Shown: positions 16,785 to 25,189, counted from the stretch's first letter. The stretch is 64,000 nt of DNA from an uncultured Pelagibacteraceae bacterium (GCA_902600485.1 CACKJD010000003.1:62001-126000), one strand, 5' to 3'. Notes: generated by a model not told the origin, from the sequence alone. Made by a program: numbers and translations.

Positions 16785-18935
16785 ATGGAGAATATTAATT
16801 TGGAGTCTGTAAAATCTTTTGTAGATACACTTTGGGTAATAAACTGTGCCATTTTAGTTTTTATTATGCAAGCTGGTTTTATGTGTATGGAAACCGGTCT
16901 ATCCCGATATAAAAATAGCATAAATGTAGCCTTGAAAAATGCGGCTGATTTCGGGGTCTCCGTTGTAATTTTTTGGATATTTGGTTTCGGATTAATGTTT
17001 GGTAAAAGCTACAACGGTCTATTCGGTACTGACTTGTTTTTCTTTAAGACAGATGTTGCAGAGTATATGACATACTTTGTATTTCAAGCAATGTTTGTTG
17101 CTACAGCTGCAACTATTATATCTGGCGCTGTTGCAGAGCGTATGAAATTCAATGGTTACATAATTATAACTATATTAGCTACAGGAATAATTTATCCTAT
17201 AGTTGGTCATTGGACTTGGTCATCAAGTTATTTAAATAATATGGACGTAGAGAGACAATTACTAGACATTACTGGTCAGATAAATACCACAGGTTGGTTG
17301 AGCACTAAAGGGTTTGTAGATTTCGCTGGGAGTACAATTGTCCATTCAGTTGGAGGATGGATTGCACTTTCTGCTGTTATAATATTAGGACCTAGAATTG
17401 GTAAATACTCAAAAGCAAACAAAGGTAAATTTACGGGATCTAGTTTTCCTTTGGCAGTTCTTGGTACATTAATTCTTTGGTTTGGATGGTTTGGATTTAA
17501 TGGAGGAAGCAATGGCGCAATGGATGAAGCAGTTCCTCTTATATTGATCAACACTTTCTTATCAGCTTCTTTTGGTTTGCTTACAGGTTTAGGAATATCT
17601 TTTTTATTATTTAAAAAACCAGACCCGTATTATGTCATACTTGGCCCTCTTGCTGGATTAGTTGCAATCACGGCGGGCTGTAATTCAATGACATCTATTG
17701 TTTCAATATTTGTTGGAATAATTGGAGCAGTGGTAGCAATAATTGTAAATGAATTATTAAACAAATACGAAATCGATGATGTTGTGGGGGCAATCCCGGT
17801 TCATCTTGCAGCGGGTGTTTGGGGAACTTTAGCAGTTGGTTTTTTTAGTGATTTAGAAATACTTGGTACAGATTTAAGTAGACTAGAACAAATAAAAATT
17901 CAATTTATAGGAGTTGTTGCAATAGGCTTATTTGCTTTTGTAGGATCTTTTACCATCTTAAAAATTTTAAATATTTTTTATCCATTGAGAGTAAGTCCTA
18001 TTCAAGAAGAATTAGGTCTTAATATTGCAGAACATAATGCAACATCAGTAGAGCATGATTTAATTTCTATATTAGATAAACAATCAGAGACTGGTGATTT
18101 GACAATTAGAGGGCCACAAGATCCTTTTACTGCAGGAGGTGTTATTGGATTATATTATAATAAACTAATGAGCAAATTAGAAACTAGTGAAATTGAGAAA
18201 AAAAAATGGCGTGATAGAATAACTGGAGAAGTTAAGCTTGCAGTTAAAGTACAAGAAAATTTCTTACCTAAAAGAAATTTAGACAATTACCCCGTACATG
18301 GTATAAATCTTGCGGCAAGAGAAGTCTCTGGAGATTTTTTTAGTTTTTATCCTCATAACGAAAGTGTCTATTTCATAATCGCAGATGTAGCTGGAAAAGG
18401 AATTCATGCAGGCATGGTTATGGCAAAAGCCTCAACTTTGTTTGAGATAATGTCTCGTGATAAGGTTGATGTAGATGAAATGGCCTTTCATATGAATAAT
18501 GACTTACACTTAACTAAAACTGGCGGGATGTTTGTTACCTCAATTATTGGAAATTATAATATTATGACTGATGAAATTTCATGGGTAAATGCAGGCCATC
18601 AACCAGCTATTATAAGAGATAACAAAGGTAATTTTCAGGAATTTGAGAGCAAATCTCCTCCTTTAGGAGTTATTAAACAAGGTACAAAATCTAATTACTT
18701 TGTTAATAAATCTAAATTAAATGGACACAGATTTTACGCTTTCACTGATGGTTTATCTGAAAGTTTAGATAAAAATAATAAAGAGATTGGTATTGAAGGG
18801 TCCAAAGAAGTTATCAATAGAAACTTTAATAAAAACCCTGATGATGAATTAAATCTTATCGCCAAAGAAATCGCTGCTAACGCAAATAATAAAAATCTTA
18901 GTGACGACCTTACTCTTATTGTTATTGGTAAATAA
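16785..18935 (+). CDS. Ammonium transporter fused to a PP2C (RsbU/SpoIIE-like) phosphatase
   Basis: 716 aa. Residues about 10-400 are a full Amt channel with eleven or so helices: LWVINCAILVFIMQAGFMCM, the twin pore histidines H187 (IVHSVGGW) and H340 (AIPVHLAAGVWG), and PIVGHWTW. A linker (about 405-475) leads to a PP2C phosphatase domain with VSGDFF (D517), ADVAGKG (D534), GMFVTSIIG, NAGHQPAII, PPLGV, FTDGLSE and the terminal DDLTLIVIG. RsbU-type PP2C domains dephosphorylate STAS anti-anti-sigma proteins. The channel could therefore act as an ammonium sensor signalling to the STAS pair at 42.0-42.6 kb, which is inference. No GlnK gene is adjacent. Domain calls are firm. Confidence 0.93.
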   Translation: MENINLESVKSFVDTLWVINCAILVFIMQAGFMCMETGLSRYKNSINVALKNAADFGVSVVIFWIFGFGLMFGKSYNGLFGTDLFFFKTDVAEYMTYFVFQAMFVATAATIISGAVAERMKFNGYIIITILATGIIYPIVGHWTWSSSYLNNMDVERQLLDITGQINTTGWLSTKGFVDFAGSTIVHSVGGWIALSAVIILGPRIGKYSKANKGKFTGSSFPLAVLGTLILWFGWFGFNGGSNGAMDEAVPLILINTFLSASFGLLTGLGISFLLFKKPDPYYVILGPLAGLVAITAGCNSMTSIVSIFVGIIGAVVAIIVNELLNKYEIDDVVGAIPVHLAAGVWGTLAVGFFSDLEILGTDLSRLEQIKIQFIGVVAIGLFAFVGSFTILKILNIFYPLRVSPIQEELGLNIAEHNATSVEHDLISILDKQSETGDLTIRGPQDPFTAGGVIGLYYNKLMSKLETSEIEKKKWRDRITGEVKLAVKVQENFLPKRNLDNYPVHGINLAAREVSGDFFSFYPHNESVYFIIADVAGKGIHAGMVMAKASTLFEIMSRDKVDVDEMAFHMNNDLHLTKTGGMFVTSIIGNYNIMTDEISWVNAGHQPAIIRDNKGNFQEFESKSPPLGVIKQGTKSNYFVNKSKLNGHRFYAFTDGLSESLDKNNKEIGIEGSKEVINRNFNKNPDDELNLIAKEIAANANNKNLSDDLTLIVIGK

Positions 18936-18951
18936 AAACTTTTACTATCTA

Positions 18952-20232
18952 TTAGCCTATTCTAATTTTTGGCATGCAGTAGAAATCCGCAGTATCTATT
19001 TTTGATGAATACTCTCTTCTCATATTCCATTTTTTGTGAACCCCGGCACTTGCAAGGCTTAAAGTAGATCTACCATATCGATAGTTAGTATTATCAATTG
19101 ATCTCATTAAACTATTTATTTTTTCATCTCTGTCGGATGAAAATAAATTTTTTCTTTCAGTATCATTTGATAAGCCTGTTAGCATCACTCCCGCTTTTTG
19201 ATAACGATAACCATTTTTAAAAATATTTTCTAGAATAGAAACGGCTGCTTTCACTATCTCAATACTGTTGTTTGTTGCAATTGGAAAATCTATCGTTTTA
19301 GAATTCGAGTAATAACCAAAGTTTCTTTGAAAAGGACTTGTTCTAACAAATACAGTTATTGATTTTGCAACCAAAGATTCTGATCTTACTTTCTCTGAAG
19401 CATTCAAACAATAATTCGCAACCGCTTCTTTCAATTCTTGAAAACTTTCAACCCTTTTACCAAAAGAACGTGATACCACACAGCTTTTTCTTTTTGAAGC
19501 TGTCTTTTCAAGATCTATACATGGTATACCTCTTAGTTCCATTGCTGTCCTTGAACTTAAAACATTTGAAGATTTTTTTATCCAGGTATTAGATTTATTT
19601 TTTAATTGTTTAGCATTGTAAATTCCGTTTTTTTGATAAAATTTAGTTAACTGTCTACCAACTCCCCATACATCATTTATTTCTATTTTTTCTAGTATTG
19701 GATCTAGATTTTCAATACCAATCAAACTTGTAACACCTGATTGTTTTTTCTTTGCAATATGATTTGCAACCTTACTCAGAGTTTTAGTTTTTGCTATTCC
19801 AATACTAGTTGGTATGCCAGTCCATTGTAATACCGTATCTCTTATCTCTCTACCAACATTTACTATTTCATCATCTGGAAAATTTGATAAATCCATAAAT
19901 GCCTCATCTATTGAGTATACCTCTATGTCAGAATTAAATCTTTTTAATGTTCTCATTACTCTTCTTGATAAATCTCCATATAAAGAATAGTTTGAAGAAA
20001 AAACCTGTACATTATTTTTAACAATTACATCCTTTGCTTTAAAATACGGTTCACCCATTTTTATTCCAAGGGCTTTTGCTTCATTAGATCTTGAAATAAT
20101 ACAGCCGTCATTATTAGATAAAACAACAACAGGTTTTTTTCTTATTTTAGGATTGAACAATCTTTCACAAGACACATAGAAAGAATTACAATCTACTAGT
20201 GCTATTTTTTTAGTAAACCGAGTGGATGACAT
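18952..20232 (-). CDS. umuC: UmuC-type Y-family DNA polymerase (Pol V catalytic subunit)
   Basis: 426 aa, the usual UmuC length. The palm motifs are ALVDCNSFYVSCERLFNP (first catalytic Asp, residues about 12-29) and EVYSIDEAFMDLS (catalytic Asp-Glu). The YSLYGDLSRRVM segment and the helix-hairpin-helix-like VWGVGRQLTKFY also match. The protein performs translesion synthesis with processed UmuD after SOS induction. The start overlaps the umuD end by 23 bases. Its stop lies 16 bases from the end of the Amt-PP2C gene (convergent). Confidence 0.95.
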   Translation of the reverse strand: MSSTRFTKKIALVDCNSFYVSCERLFNPKIRKKPVVVLSNNDGCIISRSNEAKALGIKMGEPYFKAKDVIVKNNVQVFSSNYSLYGDLSRRVMRTLKRFNSDIEVYSIDEAFMDLSNFPDDEIVNVGREIRDTVLQWTGIPTSIGIAKTKTLSKVANHIAKKKQSGVTSLIGIENLDPILEKIEINDVWGVGRQLTKFYQKNGIYNAKQLKNKSNTWIKKSSNVLSSRTAMELRGIPCIDLEKTASKRKSCVVSRSFGKRVESFQELKEAVANYCLNASEKVRSESLVAKSITVFVRTSPFQRNFGYYSNSKTIDFPIATNNSIEIVKAAVSILENIFKNGYRYQKAGVMLTGLSNDTERKNLFSSDRDEKINSLMRSIDNTNYRYGRSTLSLASAGVHKKWNMRREYSSKIDTADFYCMPKIRIG

Positions 20233-20605
20233 AAGTTACAACTCCCCAAATAAAAATATCTTCTTCTTCATTAATTAAAATTCGATCTTTAAAGTTTTTA
20301 GATCCTGAAGTGAGAAACTTTTTATCTCTTTCTTGAACAAAACTTTTAACAACTAATTCATCGTGAACATTTGCAATTACAGTTGAAAAATTTTTTGGTT
20401 TTAAACTTTTATCAACTACCAATATATCTCCATCATTAATACCAACATCAGTCATGGATTTGCCTTGTACTCTAATTACAAAAGTTGCCGGAACATTTCT
20501 TATTAGATGAACATTGAGGTCTATATCTTCTTCTATATAGTCTGTAGCAGGAGATGGAAAACCAGCCCCAGCTTTATGTAAATAATAAGGTATTGTAATC
20601 TTCAT
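20210..20605 (-). CDS. umuD: UmuD-type self-cleaving subunit of Pol V
   Basis: 131 aa LexA-like S24 peptidase. The autocleavage site is A14-G15 in KAGAGFPSP, matching the C24-G25 site of the E. coli protein. The catalytic Ser is S50 in VQGKSMTD and the Lys is K87 in ELVVKSF, 37 residues apart as in E. coli. The N-terminal cleavable arm is about 10 residues shorter than in E. coli. The protein is processed by RecA filaments and then pairs with UmuC. A GTTC-N7-GTTC SOS box lies just upstream. Confidence 0.94.
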   Translation of the reverse strand: MKITIPYYLHKAGAGFPSPATDYIEEDIDLNVHLIRNVPATFVIRVQGKSMTDVGINDGDILVVDKSLKPKNFSTVIANVHDELVVKSFVQERDKKFLTSGSKNFKDRILINEEEDIFIWGVVTYVIHSVY

Positions 20606-20609
20606 AAAT

Positions 20610-20624
20610 GTTCTTATTTTGTTC
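20610..20624 (-). promoter_or_regulatory. LexA (SOS) box upstream of umuDC
   Basis: GTTC TTATTTT GTTC is a perfect direct repeat GTTC-N7-GTTC, the alphaproteobacterial LexA operator. It lies 5-19 bases upstream of the umuD start, where a bound repressor would block transcription or initiation. It predicts DNA-damage control of umuDC. Confidence 0.82.
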
Positions 20625-20772
20625 TTTTTAAATTTATAGCCTAATAATTAAATGTAGTCAAATAGGTTGTATTTTGAGTCTGAAATTGAATCAAAAGTGA
20701 ATCAAAAGGTGAACATTGAAACTAGATATTGTTGTGTTGTGGATAACTTTTACAACAGATAGACTTAGCAAG

Positions 20773-21141
20773 ATGAGAAAATTAACCTGTCATTGCGGTC
20801 AAATAGAAATTGAGATTGATATAAAAGATAATTTTGAAGACTTATATAGATGTAATTGCTCAATGTGCATTAGGAAAGGAGCAATTACTGCAATTGTAAA
20901 CAAAGAAGATTTAAAAGTAGTCAAAGGTATGGATAAATTAAAATGTTATCAATTCAAAACAAAGGTAGCAAAACATTACTTTTGCTCTAATTGTGGAATT
21001 CAAACTCACAGTTTAAGAAGAAGAGATCCAAATACATATGGTATTAATGTTGCATGTATCAATGACATCTCTACAAAAGAGCTGTTTGATTTTAAAGTTA
21101 GAGTAAACGATGGAAGAAATCATATAATGGATAGACAATAA
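20773..21141 (+). CDS. GFA-family (CENP-V/Gfa fold) zinc protein, copy 1
   Basis: About 122 aa from the ATG at 20773. An in-frame TTG at 20716 would add 19 residues that lack family similarity, so I reject it. The protein has the GFA zinc motifs LTCHCGQIEIEI, RCNCSMCIRKG and HYFCSNCGIQTHS. The family is named for glutathione-dependent formaldehyde-activating enzyme, but most members have no proven reaction. A zinc-dependent carbon-sulphur lyase or small-molecule-thiol role is possible. It heads an operon with a paralogue, a glycerate-kinase-like protein and a TolC-type channel. Confidence 0.85.
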   Translation: MRKLTCHCGQIEIEIDIKDNFEDLYRCNCSMCIRKGAITAIVNKEDLKVVKGMDKLKCYQFKTKVAKHYFCSNCGIQTHSLRRRDPNTYGINVACINDISTKELFDFKVRVNDGRNHIMDRQ

Positions 21142-21143
21142 TT

Positions 21144-21515
21144 ATGAAAAAAAAATTGACATGTCATTGTGGAGAATTTGAAGCAGAAGTAACAATCCCT
21201 GAAAATGGTATTGAAAAAGTTATGAGATGTAATTGTACTTTATGTAAGAGAAAGGGTTATGTAATTGGGGTTTTAGGTGAAAATGACTTTAAAATTATAA
21301 AAGGCGAGAAATTGTTAAAACTTTATCAGTACTATACTAAGGCTGCAAAACATTATTTCTGTTCAAAATGCGGAATTCATACTCACAATAGACCAAGAAT
21401 AAATCCTAAAATATTTGGTATCAATGTAGCGTGTGTTGAAGGCATAGATCCGTTTGAATTAAAAAATATTGGACTTAATGATGGAGAAAACCATCCGCTA
21501 GATCAAAAGAAGTAA
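21144..21515 (+). CDS. GFA-family zinc protein, copy 2
   Basis: 123 aa, paralogous to the gene 2 bases upstream: LTCHCGEFEAEV, RCNCTLCKRKG, KHYFCSKCGIHTHN and the closing GLNDGENHPLD parallel copy 1 position by position. All the zinc cysteines are kept in both copies, so neither looks decayed. This is a tandem duplication with clear sequence divergence. The stop overlaps the ATG of the kinase gene by one base (TAATG). The reaction is unknown. Confidence 0.85.
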   Translation: MKKKLTCHCGEFEAEVTIPENGIEKVMRCNCTLCKRKGYVIGVLGENDFKIIKGEKLLKLYQYYTKAAKHYFCSKCGIHTHNRPRINPKIFGINVACVEGIDPFELKNIGLNDGENHPLDQKK

Positions 21516-22444
21516 TGCTTAATCATTTAGATTGTTATCAAAAGGTAAAGAAAAAGTGTTTTAGCTTTATCACTTCGCAGGAAACTAAAAAAGAAAAATT
21601 TAAAAATAAAGAAAAAATGATTAAAAGTTATTTAATACCAATTTGTTTTTGGATTAATAAAAACAAACCACTAAATAAAACATTTATTATAGGACTTGCT
21701 GGCGGTCAAGGGACCGGCAAGACTACCATATCTTCCTTAATAAGATTAATATTAACAAATTATTTTAGATTAAAAGTATTTAAGGTTTCTATTGATGATT
21801 TTTACAAAACTAGAAAAGAAAGACTAAAATTGTCTAAATCAAAACATCCTTTACTTTTGACAAGAGGTGTACCTGGAACACATGATGTCGATATGATGAA
21901 TAAACTTTTTCATAATATAAAAAAAAAGAAATTTAATAGTATGTTTATACCAAAATTTGATAAATCAATAGATGATCGGTGTAATAAAAAACTTTGGTAT
22001 AAGATAAAGAAAAAACCTGATGTGTTGATTTTAGAGGGATGGTGTGTTGGAGCAAAACCAGAGAAAAAAATTACTTTAAATAAGCCGATTAATAAATTAG
22101 AAAAAAATTTAGATAATAAAAAAAAGTGGAGATTGCACGTTAATAATCAATTGAAAAATAAATATTCCAAGTTATTTAATCAAATACATAGTTTATTGTA
22201 TTTAAAGGCTAAAAACTTTAATGTTCTAAAACATTGGAGAATTAAACAAGAAAAAAAACTTAAATTAAAAAATAAAAATAAAAAAAATAATAAAGTCATG
22301 AATAATTCAGAAGTTTTAAACTTTATGATGACTTATCAAAGAATTACACAAAATATGTTTAAAATTGCGCCAAAACATTCCTCTATTGTTATTGACTTAA
22401 ATGATAGGCATCAAATAAAAGGAGTAAAATTTAAAAATGTATAA
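21515..22444 (+). CDS. P-loop kinase resembling D-glycerate 3-kinase
   Basis: 309 aa. Walker A is GLAGGQGTGKTTIS (about residues 59-72), followed by KVSIDDFYKTRKERLKLS and LLLTRGVPGTHDVDMM, then VLILEGWCVGAKP. The SIDDFYxT and RGxPGTHD motifs are typical of plant/yeast-type D-glycerate kinases (GLYK) and their bacterial relatives, which phosphorylate glycerate at O3. A Lys-rich insert at about 250-275 is a low-complexity AT effect. It starts at the overlapping TAATG of the GFA gene and overlaps the outer-membrane channel gene by 8 bases. The substrate is predicted, not proven. Confidence 0.8.
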   Translation: MLNHLDCYQKVKKKCFSFITSQETKKEKFKNKEKMIKSYLIPICFWINKNKPLNKTFIIGLAGGQGTGKTTISSLIRLILTNYFRLKVFKVSIDDFYKTRKERLKLSKSKHPLLLTRGVPGTHDVDMMNKLFHNIKKKKFNSMFIPKFDKSIDDRCNKKLWYKIKKKPDVLILEGWCVGAKPEKKITLNKPINKLEKNLDNKKKWRLHVNNQLKNKYSKLFNQIHSLLYLKAKNFNVLKHWRIKQEKKLKLKNKNKKNNKVMNNSEVLNFMMTYQRITQNMFKIAPKHSSIVIDLNDRHQIKGVKFKNV

Positions 22445-23738
22445 AAAAATATTTATAGTTTTGTTTTATTGCTTAATTTTCAATCAATCAAATGCTGATG
22501 ACTTAATGAAAGCATTATCGGATGCATATTATAAAAATCCAGAGCTTAATGCTGAAAGAGAAAATATTTTAGTTTCTAAAGAGGATCTTAAAATATCTAG
22601 AAGTGAATTTTTACCTTCAATTACAATAACAGGTTCGAAAAGTGAACAAACCACAGATAAATTAACAGATAGAACTGGAGCTAATACAGCTATTACAGAT
22701 GTAGATACTGAAACTCAAAAAATAAAAATAGAACAAACTTTATTCCAAGGACTTGGAGGTAAGGCTGACCTAGATAAAAGTAAGATTGGAATAGATCTGG
22801 CAGAGGCAAATTTACTAAAAAAAGAACAAGAAATTATATTAACAGCAGCACAAGCTTATAGTGGACTTACTTTTGCAAAAAAAAAATTGGATATTAATGA
22901 AGAAAATTTAAGTTTGCTTGAGAGACAAGTTGAAACAGATCAAAATAGATTAGAAAATGGATTAATCACACTTGCTGATTTAGCACAATCAGAATCTTCA
23001 CTTGCAGGTGCGCAGGCTCAATTTATTAATTCAAAAAATGATCTAGTAACAGCAAAATTAACTTATGAAAAAATTATTGGCCCTTTAGATGATATTGATT
23101 TAATTAACGGTAGTATAAATTTAAATTTTAATGTTCCTGAAAGCTTAAATAAGGCTATTGAATTATCTATTGGAAATAATCCAGATTTAATAATTGCAAA
23201 ATTAGAATATGAACAATCTCAACAGGATGTTAAAATAGCTATATCTGAATTTTCACCAACCGCTAAATTATCAGCTGAGTCTAGTAAATCTAATGATTTA
23301 AGTTCAACAGTAGACGAGAGAGATCAAGAAACTCTTAAAGCAGAAATAACTTGGCCTTTGTTTAAAGGTGGAAAAAATTCGGCCTCTTTAGAAAGAAGTA
23401 AAAGATTAAATAATAGAAAAAAACTTCTTTTAGATAATGCTCTAAGAACAAATGAAACAAATGTTGCAAGTGCATGGTCTAGTTTTCAATCATCTGAGAG
23501 TGCTTTAACATCTGTTAGATCTCAAGTTAATGCAGCAGAAATTGCGAACGAAGGTATAACAGTTGAATATGAGACAGGTCTTGGAAGAACTACTCTAGAT
23601 GTTATTCAATCAAATACAATCTTACTTACATCAAGAATTAACTTAGCTAATTCAGAGAGAAACTTTTTCCTATCTCAGCTGGAACTATTAAAGTCTGTTG
23701 GACTTTTAAATGCTAAATATCTTAATATAATTAAATAG
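22437..23738 (+). CDS. tolC: TolC-family outer-membrane channel protein
   Basis: 433 aa with a signal peptide (MYKKIFIVLFYCLIFNQSNA) and the two-repeat TolC architecture: DLMKALSDAYYKNPELNAERE at the start and a second repeat at LNKAIELSIGNNPDLIIAKLEYEQS. Long coiled-coil helices sit between beta-strands. It forms the trimeric outer-membrane exit duct for type I secretion or RND/MFS efflux. No inner-membrane pump or adaptor is adjacent, so the partner must be encoded elsewhere. It ends the plus-strand operon, with its stop abutting a convergent minus-strand gene. Confidence 0.9.
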   Translation: MYKKIFIVLFYCLIFNQSNADDLMKALSDAYYKNPELNAERENILVSKEDLKISRSEFLPSITITGSKSEQTTDKLTDRTGANTAITDVDTETQKIKIEQTLFQGLGGKADLDKSKIGIDLAEANLLKKEQEIILTAAQAYSGLTFAKKKLDINEENLSLLERQVETDQNRLENGLITLADLAQSESSLAGAQAQFINSKNDLVTAKLTYEKIIGPLDDIDLINGSINLNFNVPESLNKAIELSIGNNPDLIIAKLEYEQSQQDVKIAISEFSPTAKLSAESSKSNDLSSTVDERDQETLKAEITWPLFKGGKNSASLERSKRLNNRKKLLLDNALRTNETNVASAWSSFQSSESALTSVRSQVNAAEIANEGITVEYETGLGRTTLDVIQSNTILLTSRINLANSERNFFLSQLELLKSVGLLNAKYLNIIK

Positions 23739-23942
23739 TTAACTAAAATCAAAGAACTGTTCTAAGAAGCTCAATTTTTTTCTTCTAAAATAAAACTTTA
23801 CTAACATAACTGGATATTCATTTAATGGTTCATTATGAATAAAAAATAACTCCCAACCATCATTATCCATTTTATTTAACAACATCTCCTCTGATATACA
23901 AATTTTATCAATGTCTACAACTTTATATTCAAATGAACTCAT
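23739..23942 (-). CDS. Small protein of DUF4177-like type
   Basis: 67 aa. The segments MSSFEYKVVDIDKI and LLNKMDNDGWELFFIHN match the short DUF4177-like pattern, which has a YKVV start and an NxxGxxGWEL-type core. Its function is unknown in this family as far as I recall. There is no signal peptide or clear membrane helix. It is the last gene in a run of four minus-strand genes of poor conservation, 52 bases after the GIY-YIG-like gene. A GGAGGAG hairpin lies in that gap. Confidence 0.6.
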   Translation of the reverse strand: MSSFEYKVVDIDKICISEEMLLNKMDNDGWELFFIHNEPLNEYPVMLVKFYFRRKKLSFLEQFFDFS

Positions 23943-23962
23943 AAATCTTCAAACATCGTTAA

Positions 23963-23985
23963 AGGAGGAGTGCGCATCTCCTCCT
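23963..23985. repeat. Perfect 8-bp inverted repeat (AGGAGGAG / CTCCTCCT)
   Basis: AGGAGGAG (23963-23970) pairs with CTCCTCCT (23978-23985) around a 7-base loop, TGCGCAT. It lies in the 52-base gap between two minus-strand genes. There is no convincing U-tract on either side. On the minus strand it holds a strong Shine-Dalgarno-like AGGAGG that the hairpin would sequester, so it could gate translation of the small downstream gene. It could also be a poor terminator. Confidence 0.5.
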
Positions 23986-23994
23986 ATAACTTCT

Positions 23995-24687
23995 TTAGTT
24001 TACTCCTTTACCATTTTGAAAGTTATATGGTGGCAACATTCCTTTTTCGTTTACATATTGATTAATCAAGAAAGTTTCCCAACTCTTTCTGTCAGAGTCT
24101 GAAAAACTATCCATTCTACAATATTGAACTTCATCGAAAGGTATGTCCTGCCTTTTATAGTCAGATAATCTTTTTCTTAAATTTGAACTTTCACCAATTC
24201 TATTAATTTGCCCATTATGGCAAAGATAATAAAGGGCTGAAAATTCTCCCAATTTAGAAAAATCTCTAACCTTTAGATAAGGCCTAGGTGCAACGGTAAA
24301 AAACCACTTGTTATTACTTAGGTCTTTCTTTAGGAACCTACGCCTTTCTTTTCTACTTTGTTTTACCAGGGCCTTAGCGTGTGGTAGCTGATTTAGCACT
24401 GTACCAATTTGCGTCACGCTCGCTCCTATCTGTTTAAGACCCATTTTAACAGGGGCATTTTGAACAGACTCGTAGTCATTGTTAAATTCAACATAAATCT
24501 CAGTTGCCTCTGAAGGAATAACTGTATCCTTAATTGAGATATAACAACTTCTAAATTTGTTGATTTCTAACTTTTCAACTGCACTGGCACTAAAGTAGAT
24601 ACTACCACTTCTTAAAGTCACCGAAGGCGAATTGAGCATAAAATGGCTCAGACGCGATAGCCTTTTTAGTTTGGTTATTTGTGTCAT
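23995..24687 (-). CDS. Protein with C-terminal GIY-YIG-like domain
   Basis: 230 aa. The C-terminal part, about residues 145-230, has ALYYLCHNGQINRIGESSNLRKRLSDYKR, then a Glu-bearing helix WETFLINQY and PPYNF, in the order expected of a GIY-YIG nuclease fold (Y-Y, I-G-x-S-x-x-L-x-x-R, Glu). The N-terminal 140 residues have no recognisable domain. It starts by an ATGA overlap with the end of the gene upstream, so the two are coupled. GIY-YIG proteins include homing endonucleases, restriction enzymes and repair nucleases. A local stretch (24361-24420) is 29/60 G+C, richer than most neighbouring genes. Confidence 0.6.
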   Translation of the reverse strand: MTQITKLKRLSRLSHFMLNSPSVTLRSGSIYFSASAVEKLEINKFRSCYISIKDTVIPSEATEIYVEFNNDYESVQNAPVKMGLKQIGASVTQIGTVLNQLPHAKALVKQSRKERRRFLKKDLSNNKWFFTVAPRPYLKVRDFSKLGEFSALYYLCHNGQINRIGESSNLRKRLSDYKRQDIPFDEVQYCRMDSFSDSDRKSWETFLINQYVNEKGMLPPYNFQNGKGVN

Positions 24688-25058
24688 TGAGCGACCCTCC
24701 TTGCGTTGTTTCCTGTTTTAAGAGTAGCTGAAAAAGTAACAACTACTTCTCCATCATACACTTTATCGTCAGAGATAATCTTATCGACCACAGGATCTTT
24801 CATTTCGACAAGATCTTTGTCATAACCACCTAGGTATTGATTTGACTTCAATTTAACGAAGTCTACAAAACTATAGAAGTTATCTGCTCTCCATTTTTCA
24901 TTGGTCTCAACTGTTCTCCATTTCGCTCTAAGCGAAGTAAAAACAATTATGTCACCATTGATCATTGTTTTAACTGTTGATAGATCATCTATTTGTCTAT
25001 CAGCAATTATTTCTCTTCCCCTTTTTTTGGGCAAGGGTATCCCTTTGTCTTTCGACAT
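24684..25058 (-). CDS. Unknown protein coupled to the GIY-YIG-like gene
   Basis: 125 aa from the ATG at 25058. An AGGAG sequence lies 8 bases upstream of that ATG and decides the start; an in-frame GTG 9 bases further upstream is badly spaced. The N-terminus is basic (SKDKGIPLPKKRGREII) and the middle has a WRTVETNEKWRADNFYSFVDF segment. It resembles no family I know. The stop overlaps the next gene by ATGA. A role in binding nucleic acid is possible from the basic start but is not shown. Confidence 0.55.
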   Translation of the reverse strand: MSKDKGIPLPKKRGREIIADRQIDDLSTVKTMINGDIIVFTSLRAKWRTVETNEKWRADNFYSFVDFVKLKSNQYLGGYDKDLVEMKDPVVDKIISDDKVYDGEVVVTFSATLKTGNNARRVAQ

Positions 25059-25072
25059 TTTTTGCACTCCTT

Positions 25073-25189
25073 GGCTGCAGACGCGGACTTATGGACTTGA
25101 TTTGTTGTAAATGTTTGATAAAAGTATCATGTACACATTATTCTGGTAGGTGTCCTGCCAGCTGTCTGCAGCCTGTGTAGACCTACCGG
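25073..25189. other. Structured noncoding segment with nested inverted repeats
   Basis: GGCTGCAGAC (25073-25082) is the exact reverse complement of GTCTGCAGCC (25164-25173). A second repeat, CTGGTAGGT (25143-25151) with ACCTACCGG (25181-25189), forms a 9-bp stem with one G-T pair, and a smaller CTGC/GCAG stem sits inside it. The segment is markedly G+C-rich for this genome and lies between the two-gene GIY-YIG block and the XRE-like gene. It could be a small RNA, a structured leader or a mobile-element end. No U-tract typical of a minus-strand terminator is present. Confidence 0.5.

Noticed and set aside
20716-20772. N-terminal extension of the first GFA protein from a TTG
   Set aside because: The 19 added residues do not match the family, and copy 2 begins at the position matching the internal ATG.
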